From assembly GCA_037367355.1 (NCBI GenBank), contig CM074695.1, forward strand, positions 2,976,001 through 3,040,000: a stretch of 64,000 nt of DNA. Direction: 5' to 3'. The translations under genes and the position numbers were made by a program. How positions within the stretch are numbered: position 1 is the first letter of the stretch; each line of letters starts with the position of its first letter. Positions 22,498 to 37,834 of the stretch are shown piece after piece. The DNA comes from Neoscytalidium dimidiatum. Taxonomy: Eukaryota > Ascomycota > Dothideomycetes > Botryosphaeriales > Botryosphaeriaceae. The notes below the pieces were generated by a model that saw only the letters and a list, made by a program, of their open reading frames with translations, searched no databases and was not told the DNA's origin.

Positions 22498-23751
22498 ATG
22501 GCCACGAACACCCACAACACCACCACCGCCGCCGCCGCACACCCACGCATCGCCATCATCGGCGCCGGGCCCGGCGGCCTGACGCTCGCCCGGCTCCTCC
22601 ATGTTAAGGGCATCCCGACCACCATCTTCGAGAGGGATCCGGACCGGGCGTTCCGCCACACGGCGGGCGGGTGCCTCGACCTGCACGAGCACTCGGGCCA
22701 GAAGGCCCTCCGGGACGCCGGGCTAGGCGACGAGTTCGAGAAGCACGCGCGGTACGACGGCGAGGCGCTCGTGCTGACGGACCGCTTCGGCGAGGAGCAC
22801 ATCAACATCAAGGGCGTCGACACGGGGCGGCCGGAGATCGACCGGCCCGTCCTGCGCGACATGCTGCTCGACTCGCTGCCGGCGGGGTACGTGCGCTGGG
22901 GGCGCGCGCTGAAGAGCGTGGACGCGGACGGGACGCTGCGGTTCGAGCACGGCGCGGAGGAGGAGGAGGAGGAGGAGGAGGGGGGCTTCGATCTGGTGGT
23001 CGGCGCCGACGGCGCGTGGTCGAAGGTGCGGAAGGTCCTGTGCACGGTGCCGCCGTTCTACTCGGGCGTCGCCGGCCTCGAGTGGTGGCTGAAGGACCTC
23101 GATCGCAAGCGGCCGGAGCTGTCGGCCCAGCTGGGCGACGGGTCGTACTTCTCGTTCGGCGACGAGGAGGGCCGGTGCTTGGGGAGTCAGCGCCAGGGCG
23201 ACCGCAGCGTGCGCGTGTACGCGTTCATGCGCAAGCATGAGGCGTGGATCAAGGAGTGCGGGGTCGACTGGTCGGATCGCGAGGCGGCGAAGAAGTTCCT
23301 GTTGGAGAAGGAGTTTGGCACCTGGCCCGAGAAGCTGACTGCTGTGATCGACGCCTGGGACGAGGGCGAGATCATTCCCCGGCCGCTGTACATGCTGCCG
23401 GTCGGTGTGCGGTGGCCGCATCAGAAGGGCTTCACGCTCCTGGGCGATGCGGCACATCTGATGACGCCGTTTGCGGGCGAGGGCGTGAACGCGGCCATGT
23501 GGGATGCGATGGAGCTGGCTAACGCGATCGTGGCGGACCGTGAGGATTTGGATAGGGCAGTGTGGACGTACGAGAAGAAGCTATTCCCGAGGGCGGAGAA
23601 GATTCAGCAGATGACGTGGGATAGCACGCGGAGTCGGTTCGATCGTGGTGGTGTGGAGCATATCAAGAACAGGTTTTCTTTCTTGTTGGAGATGAGGGCG
23701 AAGGGTGAGAAGGTTAAAGATGGGGGAATCGGATCGGAGGTCACTGAGTGA
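22498..23751 (+). CDS. FAD-dependent monooxygenase (TetX/PHBH-like)
   Basis: Intronless gene of 417 residues. It should use FAD and NAD(P)H to hydroxylate a small, often aromatic, compound; substrate unknown. Visible motifs are the dinucleotide-binding GAGPGG at residues 22-27, the DG motif (VVGADGAWSKVRK) in the middle, and the second FAD motif (LLGDAAHLMTPFAGEGVN) near residue 320, in the family order. The TetX-like block GGCLDLHEHSGQKALRDAGL follows the first strand. A run of eight Glu (GAG repeats, about 22960-22980) sits in a variable loop. The ATG at 22498 was chosen; an in-frame ATG at 22441 would add 19 residues without homology before the FAD motif. The nearest gene on each side is more than 1 kb away, so no cluster is evident. 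Confidence 0.92.
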   Translation: MATNTHNTTTAAAAHPRIAIIGAGPGGLTLARLLHVKGIPTTIFERDPDRAFRHTAGGCLDLHEHSGQKALRDAGLGDEFEKHARYDGEALVLTDRFGEEHINIKGVDTGRPEIDRPVLRDMLLDSLPAGYVRWGRALKSVDADGTLRFEHGAEEEEEEEEGGFDLVVGADGAWSKVRKVLCTVPPFYSGVAGLEWWLKDLDRKRPELSAQLGDGSYFSFGDEEGRCLGSQRQGDRSVRVYAFMRKHEAWIKECGVDWSDREAAKKFLLEKEFGTWPEKLTAVIDAWDEGEIIPRPLYMLPVGVRWPHQKGFTLLGDAAHLMTPFAGEGVNAAMWDAMELANAIVADREDLDRAVWTYEKKLFPRAEKIQQMTWDSTRSRFDRGGVEHIKNRFSFLLEMRAKGEKVKDGGIGSEVTE

Positions 23752-24878
23752 ACGTTAGGCGATGGGCTTCCTGTTGTAGATGAGGCTCTCTATTGAACCG
23801 AGCAAAGAGGGTTTGTTGACATAATTTATCATCGCTCCTCTCCTCTTCTTCTTCACTGTATTTTTAAGCTAGATATAGACCAGCCCGCGAAATGCTTTAC
23901 ATGTCCCACCAAAAAAAAAAAAAAAAAAAACATAGAGTTGCAGAGGACAGTGATATAGTGAATTAGAAGACATCACTGTTTGACATCTCTGTGGGAGTAC
24001 CATTAACGAATAAACATCTAAATAGTGCGCTGAGTGACTGAAGACCGGAGGTCAAACAAGACACGGTGTTGATCAATGCACGCTTCTCGGGGCGACTAAT
24101 CCTTCCGTGTTCAGTTGTCGGCCGGTAGCCGGGAAAACAGTTTACATGGCCGATCGAGGACACAAGGCATATGCGCTACCGATCGTTTAAACTATGAGAA
24201 CTTTCGCTTTCTGCGCCTCGAAGCATAAACAGTAGTGTCCTATGAATTACCATTGTAGGCAATCGAATATCGAGCGGTCGAGTGATCGACCGCTTCTGGC
24301 ATCGCCGCACGGCCTGTGATTAACCCGTCCAGCGCCAGCTGTCCCGGACTTACCAAACGCTGTCTGGCAGACCCATTATGTCGCTTCCCAACTAAAATCT
24401 CACTCGGTCAAGCCCGGCGGCTGACTGCGATTGGCCTAATAACCGGATCGCAATCATGAAACCCTCCGTGCCGCGTTCACCAGCCATGGCCCCCATTTGC
24501 TCTATAGACGCCTCAATCATCCTTCATGTGTTGTTCGCGGTAGATCCCGGCAAAGGTCGCGTTGTGTCGCTGCAGAATGGCTAGACTGATTGCTTAGCCT
24601 GGCTGCTCGGCGTAATGCTTGGTAGCCGCTTGCGAATTAGCGGGTGCCAAAAAGTAAGCGCGTCGAGCTGGGCGGAGCAATCGTGACTGCGCCCGCCCGC
24701 AGGAGGATTCCCCACCTAAGGTTTCGCAGGCTTCAGCTGCCCTTATAAAAGTGTACTCTGTCACTCTGACAAAGAATCTTTCTATACTTCAGTGACTCTA
24801 AAAACCTCACGACGTAGCACGAAGTGTGCAATAGTCCTGCCAACTCGAGCTCGAGATACCTACGAGGTGCAGTAAAAG
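23752..24878. promoter_or_regulatory. Intergenic region with poly-A tract and TATA box
   Basis: About 1.13 kb. A run of 20 A lies at 23911-23930, probably past the monooxygenase 3' end. A TATA-like box (TTATAAAAG) at about 24743-24751 lies 130 bp before the next start codon. No gene seen. Confidence 0.45.
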
Positions 24879-26206
24879 ATGGATCACGTTCCGTTGGTCA
24901 AACCGTTGCCGCAACGGCCAATTTCCTCCCACATCTCAGGCGGTAGGAGGAAGGTCTTCGGATTACCTGTCGCCCTGATTGAGGTATGTGCTAGATAAGC
25001 GCTGAACCGCCTTCTTTCAAATCTGCGCACTCTTTATCTCACTGTTGAGTATTGTTCGTGACTCTGACCATCCGTTCCAGATGATCCGTTCCCAACTTAC
25101 CATCTCTTCCTGGCTCGCACTTGGTGCCTGTTTCCAATCCCTTCTATTTCTCGCTGTCGGCCGCATCGCATTTGTCCCGGCTTTTGTTCTCCTGTTCTAC
25201 CGGGTCGTGGATACCGCTCTCATCGCGAATGGCTCGAAACCGGATCCAGAATTGGAAGGCACCATCTTCAACAAGTTTGCAGTTCACTACCCGGACGAGG
25301 ATGGCAAGTACAGAGGGAAGGGTGCCAACAAGGATATCGTCGTCTTCCACATTGGTGCAAAAATCACCCAGTCAGTCTTTCTATCCTTTAGAGCCATATT
25401 GTGGAAGTGCTGATCAGGATAGTCCTTTGGGCATGTTTGCACCTGGCGCTAAGGATCTTGGCGACTTCTTCAATAATTTGTGCGAAGATGCTGAAAGTGA
25501 GCCATCGGACGTGTTCCAACGGTTGAGATAGCAGCAACTGACAGCTTTTCAGAACGCTCTTCCGAATACGGTATTATGGGGATGACAACATACAATGTTG
25601 CAGGCGATAGCGCGACAAACCCCGAAACAATGACCGTGATGTTCTTTGAGAACTTCGAGTACGCTTGCTCGTCACGACCCTTGTCTTTTGCGAGTATTTA
25701 CTGACACTCACATCCAGGGGCTTGCACAAGTTCGCGCACGATCCGATGCACCGGGAAGCCTGGAACTGGTGGAACAAGAACCTTGCAAAGTTCAAGCACA
25801 TCAGCATCTGGCACGAGGCCTTCCGAAGCCCTGCTGGAAACTGGGAGGTAAGACAGCAGAAATGGTGGATATCGTACAACAAAGCTGACCGTTCTGCAAA
25901 GGGCATCTACGTCAACTCGAAGCCGCGTGGTCTTGGTAAGTTAGCACCGCCATCTCGTATTTGATATGTTCCCTGCTAATCATGGTTACAGCTGCGACAA
26001 CTATCCCACGTACGCTGGAGAAGGATAACGAGGCTTTGGGCGTCAAGGCCGGGGAGAAGGCATATTACTACCCTATTGTGGATGCCCGCAAAGGTCCTCT
26101 AAAGACTAGCGCTGGCCGTGTTTCAGCAACTGGCTCGCAGGCCACGGAACACGACAAGTACGACGACGACCCGTATGAAAACTATGGCCGTTTGAATGTT
26201 GTTTGA
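24879..26206 (+). CDS. DUF4188 (PF13826, 'Monooxygenase') membrane protein
   Basis: Seven exons: 24879-24983, 25081-25370, 25423-25496, 25553-25658, 25718-25847, 25902-25935 and 25992-26206; all GT...AG and phase-consistent, giving 317 residues. After a short basic N-terminus there are one or two hydrophobic segments (about residues 45-75; WLALGACFQSLLFLAVGR, then AFVPAFVLLFY). The family core follows: DIVVFHIGAKITHPLGMF across an exon junction, then PGAKDLGDFF, a Tyr/Met-rich strand, the WNWWNK block and IWHEAF. The C-terminal tail is charged. Proteins of this family sit next to oxidative or secondary-metabolism genes in many fungi; the reaction is unknown. Exon 6 is only 34 nt. Confidence 0.87.
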
Positions 26207-26927
26207 ACTGTTGGTGGTCCAGGCATGGGTTGGCAATAGGAGTACGGGAATGGAACGACCAAATTGCAGTATTTTCGGGTTTATATTGATACCATGTACG
26301 AAAATCAGCAATTCTCCGGCTAAAAGTCTTGCTAAATACCTGTGAAATCCATGGTAAAGTTGGATGAGTGTATTGTAATGGTGACGTACCTATTCAGGAA
26401 AAGGTCGGATTCAGAACTCAGATTGGTAAAGTCACGACACAGTAAGCCGCAGAAAGCATCACCTCGAAAGTCAAATTGAAATAAATTGTTAGTGGAAATT
26501 AAAGCAGTCGTCTAGGTGTAATCATTATAAAAGAAACTAGACATTGGCGACCGGACGACTGCTTCAACTGCCCTTGGGCCACAACAACATGTGTGGGTGT
26601 AGTCCTGCAGCAATTGCACCACTACAGACATGGTGCTGCACGGGCCGAAGGGTGCAGTTCTCTGCCAGCTAGCCTGACCAGCCTCATGGACAGGCGAAGT
26701 GGCACAGTCTAGCCATTTGGTGTACCCGATGGGCGCACAATTGCGGCCCGGTCGGATTTGTGCATCACGTGCTCTGGGCCGAACGGGAATCGGGCGGAAA
26801 AACCTGTCGGCTCGCTTATGCTGGATCGGCCTCACCCACCAGAAATTCCACGAAAGATCGTGACGGGCAGGTAGCGACGACGACCGACGACGACGACCCC
26901 CAGGACCACGCCGCCAATCGACTCAAA
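26207..26927. promoter_or_regulatory. Upstream region of RPL9
   Basis: 721 bp, including the monooxygenase 3' region and the RPL9 promoter. No ribosomal-gene motif was assigned with confidence. No gene seen. Confidence 0.35.
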
Positions 26928-27789
26928 ATGAAGTACATCCACAGCTCCGAGTCGCTGACCATCCCCGAGGGTGGTGAGTACACCGGCACGCGCCGCGCAG
27001 AATGCGACAACTGGGAAAGGCACAAGCCGGGCTAACGAGCGTCGCGCAATTGCAGTCAAGGTCTCGATCAAGACGAGGGTTGTCACCGTTGAGGGTCCCC
27101 GCGGTACGCACCAATGCGCGCAGAATAGAAGGCAACTTGAGCAGAGAGATTGACGGTGACCTACAGGCAAGTTGACCAAGGACCTCGGTCACCTCGCGGT
27201 CTCCTTCTCGCACCCCAAGAAGGATGTCATCAACATCGAGCTCCACCACGGCGCCCGCAAGAGCGTCGCCACTCTCCGCACCGTCCGTACCCTCATCAAC
27301 AACTTGATCATTGGCGTCACCAAGGGCTTCAAGTACAAGATGCGTTACGTGTACGCTCACTTTCCCATCAACGTCAACATCGATAAGAACAACGAGACTG
27401 GTCTGTACGAGGTTGAGATCCGGTATGTGGGCCCGTGCTGGCAGAGAAGACTGTCTGGCAATATCCTGGCAGGGAAATGTTAGGGCTGATGTGGGATACA
27501 GCAACTTCTTGGGCGAGAAGTACGTCCGCAGGGTCGTCATGCACCCTGGCGTCGACGTTGAGGCGTCGAAGAACGTCAAGGATGAGCTCCAGCTCACCGG
27601 TAACGACCTCGAGAACGTCTCCCAGAGCGCCGCAGACATCCAGCAGGTCTGCCGTGTGAGGAACAAGGATATCCGTAAGGTGAGTACAAGCGCTTGCTAA
27701 TTGTTGAACAAACGAGAGACTGATCCCTCGCGCAGTTCTTGGATGGTCTGTACGTTTCGGAGAGGGGCAACATTGTCGAGGATGCGTAA
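26928..27789 (+). CDS. 60S ribosomal protein L9 (uL6)
   Basis: Component of the large cytosolic ribosomal subunit near the stalk base and sarcin-ricin loop. Five exons: 26928-26973, 27056-27103, 27167-27422, 27502-27679 and 27736-27789, all in phase, giving 193 residues (eukaryotic L9 is about 190). The near-invariant blocks are present: VEGPRGKLTKDL across exons 2/3, [48 protein letters not shown] and the C-terminal [11 protein letters not shown]. Several short introns near the 5' end are usual for fungal ribosomal protein genes. Confidence 0.97.
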
Positions 27790-29769
27790 ACTTGACACGA
27801 CGAGCGGGGTTCTTCTGGGGGATTGGCGCCTTTTTTCAGCGAAAACGGCATCACGGCATTACGAGGGGAAAATAGGTCCAAGAAGCCTAATAGCACATCC
27901 TTGAATGCTGAAAAATTTCTTCTTTTTCTCTGAACCCCCCTGTGCTCTGGGCGGATAGGTATGGGGGTTGCATATGTTTGGCATATTGACCGTCTAGCAC
28001 CACTTGGCATTGACTACACCTTGCAGCTACTACTAACGTAGGCATCGCCTCACCCGTTGGACCACCTTCGACTTCAAGCCACCAGAGAACACGATCACGA
28101 GACCGCGAAGCCGGATCGACGAACGCTCTTCCACAAACCGGGACACGAACGAAAGCCACACTTGCTGAAACGGAAAGAACCATATGAATCAAGATTGGGC
28201 GGCTCCGGTGGCGCGCAGCTCGGGGAGCGGGATATCTCGGGAAGATCCAAGAGGAGGGGTGTGGAAAAGGGCACGATCAGAAATCGGTGGCATGACTTGT
28301 ACGGGACAAGGGCAATCAAAGAGTCGGGCAGTGAATTTCGACTCAAGCAAACGGTAAGCTTAACCTGTTCCTATCGCGATCTTCGCCTCTTCCCGAGTAC
28401 CTGGTTCTCAATGATGAAGCATTTCGGATGTAAATCAATCAGTATACCACCGAGAGCGCAAAACCGTGTGGATATTTCCGTTGCCTTCCTTCTGATCTTG
28501 AACCGTCACATTTCTGCAATGATCTTCTATCTCAATTCATAGAATTCTTTTGCTAATACGATGGATTATGAATAGGTTTGAACTGGGGTCGTTTAGTCTT
28601 CAGAATCCATCCCTTCCACAGCCGCCGATATTTCAAACTTCACAAGGTAAGATTCTAATCTCTGCCGGAATTTTCACTACTCAACTCCTCTCCCTCCTGT
28701 GTTATCTGATGAGACACGCGCTGGCACCAGTCCGAGAAAGACTTGTACTCTTTTTTGCTGCGGATTAGCATGCCGCAAGGACACTATACGAGATCCTTGC
28801 CTGAATACACACATTCATTCTTGATCCTCTTCGTCAATCATCTTTGGAAGTACGCGGACTAATTGCGTTCTGCGACATAGGCGCCTCTACCCGTCTGGAC
28901 ATGGCCATTTAGAAATGAACGTCTTGGTGGGCCTCGACCGGATGAGTATGGGAATTGCTACTCTTTTCAGGCGTCTATGCAGTCTCGAACTGGCATGGCT
29001 CTTTGCTAGGGTTGAGGAAATTTCGAAGCTTCGGTCGCTTCAGCGAGGTTATGAAAAGAAAAACAAAAATATCCTATTTCTTCAACCGTGTGCATGTCGC
29101 GTGCCTGTCCGCGTGATCCGTGTGGCTGCGGGGTCTAGAAGTCGGTGATCAGTCTGATACTCAGCCTCGTTTAACGCTGCTGCCTGCTGACATCTGGTCG
29201 AACGCAGAATCACCGAAAACATCAGGAAAAAAAAAATCACCCGAAATAGGGAACAGTCTAAACAAGCCTCGTCAGTGTGCAAGGCACGGATGGTGTTCGC
29301 GAGCAGAAAGCGTCTTGGCGCAGGACCGATTTGTTGCAGGGATGAGGGTACGGGCGCCATGTGGGTCCACCAGGTTGACAGTGCATGGAGCTAAGGGAAC
29401 GCCCTCTTTCTTTCCCCCCCCCCCCCCCCGGAGGATGAGACATCACACCACGAACACCCGACACGACAATATGACGGAGACAGCGACTTGAAGCGAAGCA
29501 AGGTCTAGAAAGGGAGGAAGAAGGTTCGTGATGAATGAAAGTGGGCGGACCACGCTTTGTCAGAGAAAGTAGCAATTGCGCGCTCATTCCCCCTCCAGCA
29601 GAGCTGCGAATGAGCGGAAAGATTATCGAAGTAGTACAGTAGCAGACGTCGTGAGTCGCGTCCTATTTCCAGCCAGCCCAGCTAGCTGGCCTTGTCGCCT
29701 CCCCGTTCCCCTTCCATCGACCACAGACTGAAGAGAGTGGTGGATGGAGTGTGCGCGATGGGAGTTCGC
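27790..29769. other. Intergenic region with poly-C tract
   Basis: Nearly 2 kb between convergent 3' ends (RPL9 and the DUF6699-like gene). It contains a run of 16 C at 29414-29429. Open frames of up to 160 codons occur but show no family resemblance or sensible composition. I see no gene. Confidence 0.4.
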
Positions 29770-30607
29770 CTACTCCTCGCCGGCGTCCTTCTTCTTCTTG
29801 GACTTCTTGGAAGTGTGCGCAGGTGCTCCCTCCTTCTTCTGGTGCACGATGAAGCGCGTGTAGCACTCTTCACGGTCCCACTCGAATCCAGCGAGGTAGG
29901 GGCTGTCAAGCTCATCGTCGGCCTAGGTGCAACCCAAGTCAGCCGGGATGCGTTTCCACCAGACGGCGGGGACCCATAGGGAAGCACTCCCAGGTAAGGC
30001 AGGGTGGAAGGAGTGAACATACCTTCTTCTTGAACTGCTTGTAGATGGCGTCTAACGCATCCTTGATCGTTACTCCCTTCAGATTCCGTGCAGTGACCTC
30101 AAGCCCCAGCGGGAAGTGCAGGTCGATCTTCTTGACCAAAGGCGTGACAAGCGGCTTCTTCATCACATCTTTCCACTCTTCTAGTGTTGCAGGCGATGTG
30201 TTGAGCTTCCTATTCGGCGATGAGACGTCAGCCCCGGCACACTAGGCTGAACAAAGACAAAAGGGTGAGGGGGTCACGCGATGATGCGAGAGGTGGAAGG
30301 TTTGCGAGGCTGATCGGATCGTGGCGGGTGAGGCAAGGCTTACCAGTTCAGCTTCTGTGTCTCCGGCGCTATTTGCAGTTCAACTCCCTCCTTCTCTACG
30401 GTCATCTATTAGCTCCGAGCTACTCACGGCTTTGAAGCCGCCGACAGAATGACATCGCGAGGTGAACTTACCGAGATCAAGAATGTTGTGGACGCCAGTG
30501 GCTGAGCTGCTCTTTCTCCGGTGCTTGGGCTCCTTGTGATCCTTGGGGGGCGAGCCGGGTTCGACGGCTGAGTCGATCTTGGTGAGTGGTGCGGTATCGG
30601 CGGACAT
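29770..30607 (-). CDS. Fungal conserved protein resembling DUF6699
   Basis: Four exons on the minus strand: 30607-30472, 30395-30344, 30209-30023 and 29922-29770; phases agree, giving 175 residues. The first 45 residues are disordered and charged. The domain begins with LQIAPETQKLNWKLNTSPAT, formed across the exon 2/3 junction (KLNW/KLNT), and continues with LVTPLVKKIDLHFPLGLEV, GVTIKDALDAIYKQFKKK and a Trp/Tyr-containing end (GFEWDREECYTRFIV). The LNW...P and hydrophobic-strand pattern is that of the DUF6699 domain, widespread in fungi and of unknown function. The C-terminus is Lys-rich (KKSKKKK) and could be a nuclear signal. No homologous function is known to me. Confidence 0.8.
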
Positions 30608-33600
30608 GGTTGTAGATGCAGCGATGACCTGGACCGTGTGAAGGGTTCAGAGAGAAGCAGCTCAATGGGTGAGTGTTGTAGATTGCTTGAAAACGTTTGA
30701 AGGCTGTATACACAGGTGAGTGTGTGAGGGGGGAGAGGCAGAGAGGCAGGGCGAGGCAGGGTCAATATAGCCAAACGGGGGCGGGGTCTGGCGGATGCGG
30801 GCTTTCTTTGGTGCAACAGGTCTGCAATGAGGAGACGAGCACCTGACCGTATGCAACCAATGTCCATGCCACCAGCTCACCACGTCTCCCCAGGGCTCGT
30901 TGGCGGCGGGTGCCCTGGACACGGTGCCGCCCCCGGGCTCACCCCAAGGCGCGATGCCGTGGGTGCCCCAATGTGGGCAGGGCCGACGGGCGCTCGACGT
31001 GATGCTCACGCTGCTGCTCACACCACACACGCAACAGCAGGCAAGCGGGCGAATCAGCGGCGATGGCGCAGGGAAGAGCTTGGGCCTCGCGCACGCGCCA
31101 TGGGGCGTCGTCATTGGCCGGCGCGACCGTCTTTGTTGCCAGAAAGCTGGGGTGACGCTGGGCGCGGTGGCGCGCTCGCTGCCGGAATGCGGGGAAAGCT
31201 CCTGGTCAGCGCTCATCGCCCCTCTCGTTGCTGCTGTTGTTCTGCTCCTGCCCACCTGCCCTGCCTCTTTCCGTCACAGCCCATGCCGCGAGCCAGCACC
31301 CCCTCCTCCCAAAACGAGCCAGCGCAGCCATTGACTCCCCTCCCACTCCACCTCCGGCAGCGGCAACCTTGGCTCGCGCTCCTTGACGGTGGCACACAGG
31401 ATTTGGCAGATGAGGCCGGCATGGAGCAGCATGCTAGGCCACATGCCAGAGGCCCAGCGCAGGGAGCCACGCGCTACAGGCTGCCACGCCTGGCTAGGAG
31501 AGAGCACACGCAATCGGCGGAAGCAAGGGAGCGGCTAACGCACGCACTACACCCCGCGGTCTCTCTTGCGCCTTCCTGCCGTGGGTGTTGAGCGGCGAGC
31601 TCTCGCTTGCTGTGCTCCTGCTGCTTCTTCCTGCCGGCTCTGATTGCTGGGACCCAGTCCGCCAGCCAGCTACTAGCCTGGCCAGCTGAGCCGATCGAAG
31701 GAGGGCGGGGGCCCACTTGCCTGCCCTGGCCTGTCCCGCCTGGTTACAGCTTGCATCCGGACCCGGCGGGCATGAAACGGGCTCGGCGGGCATAGGTGAG
31801 AAGCGCTCACACGACACTCCCCCTCCCGCTTCACTTCAGGCACCGGCTGCATTACGGCGCTTGGGGGCGCGCATCGTGTCGTGCTGATGGCTTCTGCTGC
31901 TGGCCTCTCGTGTTTTGGGGCGGCTGGCCGGATCCCGAGCGCCGCCGCGGCTTGATGACGAGGGTGATGAGGCGCGCGGGAGGGGAATATTGGGGTAAGG
32001 CAGATGATGGCTGAATCGGATACTGAGTTTGGGCACGCAACTTTCAGCCGCCCCTTTCTCGGTCAATTGTCGATTGCAGACGGCTATAAGCATGCTTGAT
32101 GAGCTAGCCACTGGAAAATCCGGTTGAGTCAGAAGGCTGATGAGCTGAGTTGGCACTCGATGCGCAACGCAGCACTCCAATGCCGGTGTCGGCTGAACTG
32201 GGCTGGCATGGGCAGCAAGCAGCGAGCAGCGAGCAGCAAGCAGCAAGGGCCGGAAAGGAGCATGCAAGCATCACAGTGTGTCGGACCGTTGAAGGGAACG
32301 GGCAAGCCACCGCGTGTTTGCCTCAGGGTCTCCTACCGTGTGAGGCAGATGAGATGGCACAGATGCTGCTTTCGGTGGAGTGAGATGGCGATCTCGCGTG
32401 GTGTGGCCTGTCTGTGGCCGAAAATGCCGCCTGCGAGGACATGGGCCAAGGCGTCATGTGTCCAGCGCTTTGGTTTTTATTTGCGTGAGTCTGGAGCGGT
32501 CGTTGCTGCAAGATGGACATTGTACGCGTCGATTTTCGGCCGACATGCGCACGTTTAATCTCGAGATGCCTGGCCTGGCCTTTGCTTCAGCTCGTCGGCC
32601 AGCTCTCGCAATTGTTGTACGTCATTCCGATACGCGGGGTCGCAGGACAACAGGAGTACATCAACCAGCAGACCACAAACCGCCAGCTTGGGCCATTCCA
32701 TCTAGCGCTCAACGGTCGAATGAGCAGTCAAATCCAGCCGCACCTGCTGCTACCGTCAAAGATTCCACTAATCCTTCAAGGTCCATTTTTCGGACTCGTA
32801 CCGAGAACGAAAGCATCAGCCTGCGTCAATCCTAGCCAGAAATGATACTCTTGTCGTCTTCAACGTGAATAGGTCGCACCTCAAATTCAATGCATTACTA
32901 ACTTTGCACATCTGCGCTCTAGTCTCCTGGCCTGTGATACGAAGGACTTCAAGGTGTTTAATTCGAGATCCGACATGCCCTCTCCAAGGAGGCACAATGG
33001 CAAGTGATAGCCGATGGAAACAGGTAAAGAAATAACGAGGCGTTAAAGTAAGGCCCTGGGACACATTGCGAGGCTGAGTGCTGATGGGAGTTTGAAAGCG
33101 TGAAGGCTCTGCTGCATCAGGAAAATGGCTTGCAGCGTGAAGAAGTGGATTCACCAACGGGTGACGGTATTGCGATCGGCGCAGTGATGGCTTGAGCTGC
33201 CAGCCTTTGCCTTTATCGTGATACTCGAGTCAATAGGCAGTCAGTTGGTGGAGCAGACTGGTGTTCATGGCAGAGCTGAGGGAACGCAGGGTGGAGAGGC
33301 CTCCCGCGCCCGTCGGCTGCCCCACGCACTCGGCGGGGCTGGTTTCTTCTTCACGGCGGAGAACAGCCACCGCGCTCTGCTCTCGTCGAGCCCATCTCCG
33401 CCCCTATTGGACCAATGTCGGAAGAAGCAGCGCGAGTGGCCTTCTCAACCACCGGCGCAGTTGGAGGCCTTTTTTTTTTCTGACAGAATTGCGCGCCGAT
33501 ACGCCAGTAAAGCTTTCCGCAGCGCGGCACTCCGATGACCTCATACCCAGCCGATTAGCTGCATGCTGCCTGCATGAGCTGTTATTCGGTGGAGACGTGC

Positions 33601-33822
33601 CCAACTTTCATAATCAGCCAGCAACGTTCCCTTCCGGATTGAACACGTTCCAGCATCGTCCGCACAGATCAGAAGACATCCTCTCCTCCACGGCGACTTC
33701 TGCTGTCTGGCTTCTCCTCTTGCTCTGCGCGTTGACACAGCCCTTGCGCATCCGATCGGTCCAGATACGCATCTTTCAAATCCCCTTCAGCTAGCCGGAA
33801 GCTCTTCTGTGCCTAGCCCAAA
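30608..33822. other. GC-rich gene-free region between divergent genes
   Basis: 3.2 kb between the DUF6699-like gene and the alpha-glucosidase. The left two thirds are GC-rich with biased base runs that produce many overlapping frames on both strands; none looks like protein. A degenerate AGC/AGCA-type repeat lies at about 32212-32250. The right end should hold the glucosidase promoter. Confidence 0.4.
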
Positions 33823-36218
<2,396 letters not shown>

Positions 36219-37834
36219 GTTCCTTCCAGCGGACGGTTAATTTTTTTTTTTCTTTCGGGAGCAAGCCACTGCTTTTGCCCTTCTCTTGAAAAATTGACAT
36301 GATAGACATAGAATGGATCACGGTCATGAGGCTGCCGAGAAAATTGGTGATAGATTATAGATGCCGACAATTAGAGTCAAACAGATGCATCAAAAGACGC
36401 TACCAAAAACCATAAGGCCGAGCATTCTCAGTAAATATACTTACCATATGCAAGCCTAGCAGCAAACTAACGATGGACCACACCTCCTTGTCGTAGATTA
36501 TCGTGCATACGGAAACGAATACGCATGAGGACTGAGCTGCGAGTCCGAACAACCCGTCTGTCGGCTTCTTAGCGAGCGTAAAGCCTTTGTCTTCTTCGCC
36601 GCAAATGGTGCGATCCATCAAATCTGTACCGAACCACTAGAGATAGACACGGCCTACATGTGTTGCATTATTGCCGTTGTTGGACCACACGTGCAAATTG
36701 AAATGTCCAGCCTCCAGCATTATCCTCATCCACACGGCTGTCCCCTCTTCCTACCATGCCCAAAGAGGCGCAGCGCTCCCGCGCAGCCGAATAATTACGT
36801 ATGATAACGTTCCAGGGCTTGGATGCCACGGGCCCTCTTCTTGGCCACGAGCAACTGCTAACCCACGTATCCGGCGTTCGACAAACACGAGAACAGTCCA
36901 GGCAACATGGTTCGGTGAAGACACACTTCCGCAGCGAAAGCGACCTTCCCACCCCATCCCGTCAGCCACGTACTTGATTGCAAGTCCCGCACGAAGCCGG
37001 CGGAGGCAGGAGCCCTCGCATCAGCATACATGGCACGACTGACGAACGGTCATCCCCAGTCTACCGTCCGAGTCCGGGAGCGCGGGGACGTGCATAAGTC
37101 CCTCAGAGTAACCAGGGGAAAAGACGTCATTCTAGTATCGGACGGCCCGGGATCACCATCTGCGTGACTCATCGACCGGAAAAAGGTTATCATTGAGTAA
37201 ACGAAGTCGCCCTTGGAACGGGCAGGATCCAGTGACATTCACATTATCCGGGGGCGCTGGGTTGGACCCGAGATAGCCGCTTATGTTGCATAGTGCCCAA
37301 GATCCCGATTTGCTCACAGGAAATAATAGCGAATCGGTATTGACAAAATTCCCATCGGTTTACCATTTTCGGTATCCGGTGTAGCCTGTCGTGACGGGCT
37401 GAAAAGGCGGCCTCGTCTCGTACGAGTATATGACGTGGCGTGGTTGGTCATGAGCTCGAGGCCGATGCTCGGGAACAGCCCATAAAGCCAGCAACGCAGA
37501 GACACTGTCGTTGGGAGCATGTGTTCTTCGTCTAGACTTTCCATTAGGGGTTGCTGAAACGCTCACTAGAAACGCCCAGCTTCATGAGAATCTAATCCAT
37601 TAAATATGCTATAGTCGTGCCTCCCCGGGCACTTATCCAACAGAGCGGGATATGCAAGTAGCGAGTGAGTATGCAACAGCCACACGCCTCTAATGCACCC
37701 TGTAGTTGATGTTTCCACTTCTGGAAAATGAACTAAAGTATGGGTAAGTGGAGTTCCCCGTCATCAAGTAACCTCTAAGGGACATTAGTAGAGGTGCGAA
37801 GACACATGGAAATATAAGGGCCACTTCAAGATGC
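36219..37834. other. Convergent intergenic region
   Basis: 1.6 kb between the 3' ends of the alpha-glucosidase and SVF1 genes. Frames up to about 120 codons occur without recognisable features. Nothing supported as a gene. Confidence 0.35.

Noticed and set aside
22671..23457. Long frames overlapping the FAD monooxygenase on both strands
   Set aside because: Arg/Gly/Ala-rich shadows of the GC-rich coding frame.
31236..31900. Several overlapping frames around 31.2-31.9 kb
   Set aside because: All are low in complexity and mutually overlapping on both strands, as expected of biased non-coding DNA.
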